From Impatiens glandulifera (lineage: Eukaryota > Streptophyta > Magnoliopsida > Ericales > Balsaminaceae), in assembly GCF_907164915.1 (NCBI RefSeq), contig NC_061869.1, positions 37,882,840-37,946,839 of the forward strand: a stretch of DNA of 64,000 bases. Direction: 5' to 3'. The notes beneath the pieces were generated by a model that worked only from the letters and a program-made list of their open reading frames with translations, searched no databases and was not told the DNA's origin. A program made the position numbers and the translations under genes. Positions 56,481 through 64,000 of the stretch are shown here, piece after piece; position 1 is the first letter of the stretch, and each line of letters opens with the position of its first letter.

Positions 56481-57888
56481 TTTTTTTTGGGAAAAACGAC
56501 CTAGCGTCATTTCATCAAAAATTCCCAAAAACGGGAAAAAAAACCACGAGTTTAAGAGATCATTCTAGACAGGCCTAGAATGATTTTGAAGTCGTAACAT
56601 TCCGAATAAAAGCTAAAAAGCTAAAAACGTAAATGAATTATCTGTTTACAATGTTTTCAATTCTAGTGAGTTTAAAAAACGGTAAATTCCAGTTCCTGCA
56701 GATATTCCAGTTTTGCTCCGTGCTTGGAATTCTTCTCCACGTTTCTGCGAGAGCGCTGCAATCCGATACAATATCTTTCCATAACTCGTCAATACTCCTG
56801 CGAGTTCTTTCATATACCCTTGCATTCCATTCTTGCCAAATGTTATACACCACTACTCCAAAGCCGCACTTCAACACGCTTGTTGCAAATCTATTTCCCT
56901 TGGCTTTGAGTAGTGCTGCTTCTTTGATTTCATTCCATTCGCTCGGGAAACTGATCAGCTCTAGGCTTTTATAGAATCTGTCCCAAAGCTCCGAAGCAAT
57001 ACAACAGCTCCCGAATAGGTGATCTATGATTTCTTCATTTCCTATGCATAGAAGACAGCTCGCATCCGGGATGCTCATATACTTACTGATACGATCACGA
57101 GTGCTGAGTCTTTCTCAAAAGGCGAGCCATAGGATGAACTAGTGTCGAGGGATAATCTTCGTTGACCATACAAGAGGATCCCATTTTACTTTCTGTGCTT
57201 TTTCCGGATTACCTCCTATATTTTCTTCAATACCAACTTCCCATTGTCCTCAACTTTCCATTCATGAATATCCGGTCTGTCGTGTAGTTGTATGTTACTT
57301 ATATGATCAAGTATCCTCTTTCCTTCTGGATTTCTTCTCAAGAGCAAGTTCCAATTCCCGTCTTTGATGTCTCTGATTTTTACTTTTGCGTAGTCCCTTC
57401 TGATACGAGTATTTTGAAACTCCTCATTGTCGATGATAGACTGGTTATCAAACCAAGGGTCGTGCCAGAATAGAGTGCATTTCCCGTCCCATAGTCGGAT
57501 GTCATAAAAATCTGTAATATCACTTCTTAGTTTAAGAATCTTTTTCAGAGACCAGCTCATACTTTCGTGAATTTTGCAGGTCTAGATGCTGGTTTCGTGT
57601 TTCATAAACCTCGTATGCACCAATTTGATCCATAGTGACTTTTAATTTTGCTCCAAAGCCCACAAATGCTTGAAGGTTAGAGCCTTGTTCCACTCGATAC
57701 AGTTCTTCAAGTCGATGCCTCCTTCGTCATTCGGTTTGCAGAGAGCGGTCCATTTGACTATCTTTCCTCCTCTTCCACTACCACCCCAGACAAAGTTTCT
57801 CATCAACGTGTCGAGTTCTTCATTACCTTCTTCAGAATGACCTTTTGCTGCGCCCAATAGCCAACTATGCCCATAACCACAGTTTTTC
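56481..57888 (-). mobile_element. 5'-truncated L1-type LINE with poly(A) and target duplication
   Basis: Minus strand. Segments of the region after RT: 57857-57642 ('LMRNFVWGGSGRGGKIVKW' and 'GGIDLKNCIEWNKALTFKHL'), 57560-57216 ('LWDGKCTLFWHDPWFDN'), and the zf-RVT domain 57078-56638 ('DASCLLCIGNEEIIDHLFGS', 'CCIASELWDRFYKSLEL', 'VYNIWQEWNARVYE'). The 3' end carries a run of eight A (T on plus, 56481-56488). Flanks TTATTTATTTTTA (56468-56480) and TTATTTATTATTA (57889-57901) match at 12 of 13, a typical LINE target duplication. The long open stretches suggest a younger insertion than the LINE at 24.5 kb. Confidence 0.88.
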
Positions 57889-58266
57889 TTATTTATTATT
57901 AAAGGACTATTTATAAGTCTAACCGTTACAAAATAAAGTGCAGCTATAAATATTTATTTTAATTATCTGGGAGAGATGAATTGAAGAACTTTTGTCATTA
58001 CATGATACTTTAGATTATAAATCAAAATTTCACATAATATAAATCAAGAATAATGACAAACTTATTTAAAGTTATATTAAATTAAAAATAAATTGTAAAA
58101 AATTCTAACTAAGAAACTAATCTGAACAGTTTGAACCACAATGAGAAACTATGATTTAAGAAATAAGCTCTGAAACGAAATACATGTTAGTTTTCTAATA
58201 TATCATGTTCATACTTTGAGTAAACTTTTCATATTATTATATAAGTTTTGGATATTGCTATTGAGA

Positions 58267-58560
58267 GTTACCACGTGGTCTAAAGAGGGAGTGAAATTGC
58301 CTTTGAAATCCATCACCTACAGCTTGAAATCGACAATGTTTATGTCAGAGGTTGGATTTAACACAAAAGGCCAAAGAGACCATCCTTCAGTCAGCACTGC
58401 ATCCTCTTTAACCGTAAGGGATAAAAAGTTTAGAATTCGTAAGGTATATGCTATTTTTTTTCGAAAAGAGAAAGAATAGAAAGTTTACCACGGGTCGAAA
58501 GAGGGAGTGGATTTACCTTTGAAATTCATCCGCTTCAGTTAGAAATCGCCAACGTTGAAG
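58267..58560. repeat. Two-copy diverged duplication (period ~216)
   Basis: GTTACCACGTGGTCTAAAGAGGGAGTG (58267; first 20 bases used) and GTTTACCACGGGTCGAAAGAG (58483) begin two copies that share GAGGGAGTG, CCTTTGAAAT and AAATCG. An 87-codon frame at 58216-58479 overlaps the first copy and is not recognisable. Confidence 0.6.
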
Positions 58561-58919
58561 CTGTCACTCAGCGTCTACGGATCGAAGATCACTCATCTAG
58601 TGAATGATAGTGTCTCGCCCGTCCAAAATCCTAGCAGAAAAGTAAAAGAATGAATATGTGAGAGAAATTAAAGTTTACAAAGATTTGTATTGTTTTTTCT
58701 CAAAAACGGACAAGTGAAAGAAAGAATATATGAGAGAAATAAAAGTTTACAAAGATTTGTATTGTTTTTTTTCTTATTTATGTTTAATGCCCATTAAATT
58801 TTTATTTATTAAATTTAACGTTTTCTCTTAGGTTTTTCTCTTATTTATGTCTAATTTATCATTTATTAAATTGAATATTTTTTTTTCTCTTATTTATGTT
58901 TAATGTTCGTTAATTTATC

Positions 58920-59120
58920 ATTTAATACCATAAAAATTTTATGAGAAATATGGTAAGCACGGTGATATTTTTATATATAAATATTTATAATATATATAAT
59001 AATACTATATAATTAATTATTATGATAAAAATATAAATTAGTAATTAAGTAGGATAGGAGAGAGAAAAAATAATTAATAATTAAATTAAAGAAAATAAAT
59101 ATATATATATTAGGAAAGAA

Positions 59121-59151
<31 letters not shown>

Positions 59152-59454
59152 GAGTGATAAAATAATTAAAATAAATAAATTAGGAAAGAGAAATTACTGG
59201 ATGAATGTGGAGAGAGCGTGTTGTACACTTCAAACCGTCATTAGATATATATAAACCATAAGAATTTTATGAGAAATATGATAAGCACGGTATTATTTTT
59301 ATATATAAATATTTATAATATATATAATAATACTACATAATTAATAATTATGATAGAAAATATAAATTAGTAATTAATTATGATAAGAGAGGGAAACAAA
59401 TACTTAATAATTAAATTAAGGAAAATAAATATATATATATATATTAAGAAAGAA

Positions 59455-59531
<77 letters not shown>

Positions 59532-59650
59532 GAGAGAGAAATTAATTAAGAGAAATAAATTAGGAAAGAGAAATTACCTTATTTGTGGATGATTGTGGAG
59601 AGAGCGTGTTGTACCCCCTCCAACATTTTAAATTAAGCGTCATTAGTCAT
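58920..59650. repeat. Two-copy tandem block with (TA)n cores (period ~327)
   Basis: ATTTTATGAGAAATATGGTAAG (58936) and ATTTTATGAGAAATATGATAAG (59263) open two copies (first 20 bases compared). Both contain TAAGCACGGT, TATAAATATTTATAATATAT, TAGGAAAGAAA, a (TA)n run, and end with GTGGAGAGAGCGTGTTGTAC. The opening words also occur in the 52.9-56.2 kb blocks, so this is a related repeat family. Confidence 0.75.
59456..59528. repeat. Long (TA)n microsatellite
   Basis: About 36 TA dinucleotides within the second copy of the block. Confidence 0.9.
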
Positions 59651-61312
59651 TAGATATATATAGATTATTTTATAAAAAATAATATTTAATTATAATTCAA
59701 TTCATATATTATAAATAATATAAAATTGTAATTTTATTATTTATTATGTTAAAAAAATATGATAAAATAATTTAAATATATATTACCTAAAAGATTGATA
59801 ATGTCAAAAAAAAAATATATATATATTTATGGTTCCATCCTCATTTAAAACAAATATGGATTCATTATATTTTTTTTTATCAATTCAGCATAATAAATTA
59901 ATAAATTCAAAAATAAAATATCAGTGTAAAATATTAATTTCTTAAATTAAAAAAAATGATCAGTTAGATATTTTAATTTCTTAAATTAAAATATATATTT
60001 CATTTGAAAAAAGTTAATATCAAAACTACAATTTCAAGTTAAAGATAATAGAATTGAAAATTATAAAATCACATCTAATTGAATTTTATTATAATTTTAA
60101 TTTTAATTTTAATTATTAATCATAAAATCTAAGAATTAGAATTATACTTTTCAATTTTAATTTTAATTTTAATTTTAATTTTGATTTTAATTTTATTGTT
60201 AAAAACAACCTTAGATTAAAATATATTGGACTACACTCATTTATACCATAAAACTCCTTGTGGCTTATGCTACTTTTATTTTATAAAATATCTCTATATA
60301 CACCTTATCTCTCCTTACAACTAGATACACCATAAACAACATAATTAGGTGGTTAGGTGTCATCTATATATTTAATAAACACTTAATTTAAAATGTTAGA
60401 AGTGTAAATACGTTTTCTTCGCAAATCTGTAAATCATGTAATTTCTCTTTCCTAATTTATTTATATATTTTAGATAAGTTTCCCTTTTCTATCATAATTA
60501 CATATTCATATTTCCTAATTTATATTTTCTATCATAATTATTAATTTAATTTTTTTAATTTTTATTTTATTTTATCTCTTATATAAATATATATTTTTTT
60601 CTTCATTAATTTTATATAAATATATTTTTAACACAAATTATATAAAATATATATTATCTTATTAATAAATAAATATTTATTTTTATATTATTTTTATGTG
60701 TAATAGACATAATAATAATAATAAATTTTAAATTATCTCTCATAATAATTACTAATTTATCTTTTCTTCAATAATTACTAATTTCTCTTTCCTAATTAAT
60801 ATTTTTATTATTTTATCTTTCATATATATTTTTTCTTCATTAATTTTATATAAATTTATTAATCATTTTAATATTAAATTTTATTTAATTTTATATTTAA
60901 TATTTAATATTTATTTATTTTTATATATAAATATTTATAATATACATAATAATACTATATAATATATAATAACGTTTAATACTCACGATAAAATTATAAA
61001 TTTTTCTTTCCTATTGTATATTATATATTTTTTTCTCCCTTTTAATCAATTACTTTTAATATTTTTCATATGTATTTATCTCTCGTATATATAATATATT
61101 TTTTAATTAATTTTCGTTTTTATTTTCTCTTTCATTGTATATATATATATAATTAATTAATTTTGTATCTCTAATAATTAATTAATTTTTTTATATTATC
61201 ACTAATTATTTTTATCTTATTTTTTATTATAATTAATTTATTTTTTATGTTATCACTCCTTATTTATATATTAATTTTCCTTCTTATTTATTTTTTTTTC
61301 TCTCATCTTATT

Positions 61313-61387
<75 letters not shown>

Positions 61388-61517
61388 TTGTATCTCTCAT
61401 AACTAATTTATATATTTCATCTCTCTTTATATCTATAATATATTTTATAATTAATTTTATATAAATATATATATTTATCTCTTTATATATTAACTCCTAT
61501 ATTTTTATTTTTATTAA
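59651..61517. other. Extremely AT-rich DNA up to the assembly gap
   Basis: Includes TTTTAATTTTAATTTTAATT runs (60085-60190) and (TA)n stretches (61312-61384). No gene, LTR or TIR recognised. Such sequence probably caused the gap. Confidence 0.6.
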
Positions 61518-62017
61518 NNNNNNNNNNNNNNNNNNNNNNNNNNNNNNNNNNNNNNNNNNNNNNNNNNNNNNNNNNNNNNNNNNNNNNNNNNNNNNNNNNN
61601 NNNNNNNNNNNNNNNNNNNNNNNNNNNNNNNNNNNNNNNNNNNNNNNNNNNNNNNNNNNNNNNNNNNNNNNNNNNNNNNNNNNNNNNNNNNNNNNNNNNN
61701 NNNNNNNNNNNNNNNNNNNNNNNNNNNNNNNNNNNNNNNNNNNNNNNNNNNNNNNNNNNNNNNNNNNNNNNNNNNNNNNNNNNNNNNNNNNNNNNNNNNN
61801 NNNNNNNNNNNNNNNNNNNNNNNNNNNNNNNNNNNNNNNNNNNNNNNNNNNNNNNNNNNNNNNNNNNNNNNNNNNNNNNNNNNNNNNNNNNNNNNNNNNN
61901 NNNNNNNNNNNNNNNNNNNNNNNNNNNNNNNNNNNNNNNNNNNNNNNNNNNNNNNNNNNNNNNNNNNNNNNNNNNNNNNNNNNNNNNNNNNNNNNNNNNN
62001 NNNNNNNNNNNNNNNNN
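61518..62017. other. Assembly gap, 500 N
   Basis: Exactly 500 consecutive N, which is likely a placeholder length and not a measured size. Confidence 0.98.
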
Positions 62018-62422
62018 AGAAGTGAAAGCGATTTAAATTTGATTGGATAAGAAAATATGTTATTGCTTCGATAAATTTTAAAATAAATACATATAAAAGA
62101 TATTAAATTTTTAATAGATCTTTATATCGCGCTGCATATATAAAAGTTATCTTGTTTCTATTAATTATAAAATAATATAATATATATATATATATATAAA
62201 TTAAAATTATTAATCTTATTAAAATGTTTTAAAAAATCAAGTATGGTTGTTATTGTGTGATTAACCGAAGGTACGATTTTTGGCTCGAGTGGTCAACTGG
62301 ACCGTGAAGTGAATGGGTGAATGATAGTGAGATAAAGAATAATAGTTGTATTTGTAGAGTTGAAGCATACAAAGATTTGTAGAAGGTGTTTAAGAAAATA
62401 TATTATTATAAGGAGATGAAGG
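62018..62422. other. AT-rich non-coding stretch after the gap
   Basis: A short (TA)n at about 62180; nothing else recognised. Confidence 0.4.
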
Positions 62423-64000
62423 TTTTTTTTTTTGAGAAATGGCTTACGGCATTAATTAAAAAGACCCGAAAAGAGTAAAAGGAGTACAAGAGTTAAAATT
62501 GAGCTTACAACAGTTTACTCAAAGTCAACATACGACGGCCATAAGGAATCCACAGTTGGCCTAAGAAATGCACACAGACATGAAATCATAGTACAAAAGT
62601 GAATAAGGAATGAAACTAACAATCAATCAACTAAAACAAGACGATAGGGGTTGATTTTCTCGGACTCGTCTCTCTTGTCTTTTCCCTTGTTCTCTATTTC
62701 CTTCTTTCTTGTCACCCTTATGTCATTTTGAGATATATTTCCGTATAGAGTTCCGGCTTCTTCGTCTTCTCTAGCTTCTCTTGTCATTTTTTTCTTTTGG
62801 GCTTGAGTTTGGAGTTTAGCGTATGAGTTGTTTCCTTAAGGTGGTTTCTTTGATAACATTGCGGATTTCTTTGGTTTCGGAGCTCATGGTTTATGAGATC
62901 TTTTGGCTTTCACTATCATCCACGTCGACGTCGGGCTTTTCGAACCTAATTAGTGGGAAAAGGGCCTCGGTTTCAGGCTCGGTGGGATCGAGATCAGTTT
63001 GGTTCTCGTTCACGTGTTCGTTGAGGTTTTCATTTGCTTTGAGGATTTCGATATAGGATTTCTTAACCACCTTGAGATTCTCTTGTTCGGGTGTGGCCAC
63101 CTCTTTTTCTTTTCCCCGTCCTCTTTTTCCGGTTGCTCGTACATGACCTCAATGACAGCCATGTTTCCATTCTGGCATCTTAACTCAAATTTTTCCGGTT
63201 TTGTACTCGTTGAATCGATCTCAATGCAAACGCGGGTAAACGTGAATCGCTCAAACGAGTCAAAGTTGGTATCGAGCTTAAGCGGCTTTCTTATGTGTCC
63301 GGTAAGATATGCAAGTGCTTTGGCATTACAAAGGTGCGGTGGAATGTTTCTTAGTCTCACCCTCACTTGTTCAAATTGTGGCGGCTTGCTATTGATGTCT
63401 ATTTCTTCATTCTATTTGGAAAGATTGAAACATAAGCTAAACATGAAGGTGAAATCTGAGTTGGCAAAGATTTGGGCTTCGGTCTCCGTGCCAAAAGTGA
63501 GGAAGAAATAGCCAAAGTCGTTGACTTTGACTTTTCTATGTCCCTTTTCGCTCCATTGTCGGAAAAGGGCGGCCTTGATTGCTCATAATGGGGCCTTGTG
63601 GGTGCCCATGAGGTGACCGATGACAACTCGCGTACAATCGTTGACACATTCCTCTTCAATTTCTAGGGGGATTTCGATTTGGAGCGGGTGTTCGAGCGTT
63701 TTAATTTTTAGGTTAGGATCCACATTGAGCTTTCCTTCATTAGCTGTCCTATTTTTTCCCCAAACCTTATTGGTTTGCCATTTTTGTTTGTATTTGTGTG
63801 TGTAGTGTAGACATAGGTTTTGGGGCACTTGTAAAACTCCTTCATGAAACTAACCGACCACAGAACGATTTCCTCTAATTCAGTTTTGTCGAATGAGTTG
63901 CAATCTTGCTTGAATCGGATTTTGAATTGGCAAATGATTTGCTCGCTCCTTTCATTGGTAATGACAAGTTCATGCCTTTGGAGCTGGGCGAGGGATTTGA
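62423..64000 (-). mobile_element. LINE ORF1 (DUF4283-type) retrocopy with poly(A), 5' end outside window
   Basis: Minus strand. From the right edge, in changing frames: 'KVKVNDFGYFFLTFGTETEA' (about 63530), then 63366-63010 with 'RVRLRNIPPHLCNAKALAYL' and 'PEKFELRCQNGNMAVIEVMY', the DUF4283 / nucleic-acid-binding ORF1 core of plant LINEs. An acidic stretch follows (63100-62891, 'HVNENQTDLDPTEPETEALF'), then a Lys/Arg/Glu-rich tail to about 62650. About 200 bases of 3' UTR-like sequence then lead to eleven A (T on plus, 62423-62433). No reverse transcriptase lies between ORF1 and the poly(A). Several frame changes make it a pseudogene. ORF1 proteins coat LINE RNA. Confidence 0.75.

Noticed and set aside
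59380..59592. 70-codon frame of alternating Ile-Tyr
   Set aside because: Translation of a (TA)n microsatellite.

Overview
The window looks like a plant nuclear scaffold, most likely a dicot. It is AT-rich and full of Ty1/copia LTR retrotransposons primed by initiator-Met tRNA, with L1-type LINE fragments, hAT DNA-transposon remnants, long (TA)n tracts, one spliced host gene and a 500-base run of N. The post-pol protein family in the first 24 kb resembles proteins I remember from the resurrection plant Dorcoceras hygrometricum and other Lamiales. That is recollection, not a search, so placement below 'dicot' is tentative.

Layout. 1-24400: two nested copia elements of the Sirevirus type. Outer element B lies on the minus strand: its post-pol ORF runs off the left edge, pol is about 3840-7600, gag about 7600-8905, and its 5' LTR starts at 8959. 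Inner element A (plus strand, 10101-24142, about 14 kb) sits inside that LTR and is framed by a perfect 5-bp target duplication, CAACT. A has 1.2-kb LTRs, PBS, gag, pol, then three related post-pol ORFs, each preceded by its own TATA box, and an array of four polypurine tracts. 24485-26315: 3' part of a LINE. 28596-29934: a decayed hAT element with TIRs and 8-bp target duplication. 30593-34450: copia element C, heavily mutated and without a recognisable 3' LTR. 35600-40331: copia element D (minus), two 583/584-bp LTRs but with the reverse-transcriptase core deleted. 42207-43640: a second hAT transposase pseudogene. 44271-46520: eight tandem copies of a ~310-bp unit carrying a tRNA-like (A-box/B-box) stretch.

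47659-51664 is the only convincing host gene: a six-exon minus-strand gene for a 207-residue protein with an Aha1 N-terminal (Hsp90 co-chaperone) domain. Its second intron hosts a hAT-like element. From 52 to 61.5 kb the DNA is very AT-rich with duplicated blocks, long (TA)n runs and a 5'-truncated LINE with its target duplication (56481-57888). After the gap, 62423-64000 holds a minus-strand DUF4283-type LINE ORF1 followed directly by a poly(A) tail.

The most interesting part is the 17.1-22.4 kb post-pol module of element A. It has three paralogous ORFs of unknown function, two of them still open although gag and pol are riddled with stops and frameshifts, and each has a TATA box and a pyrimidine-rich leader.
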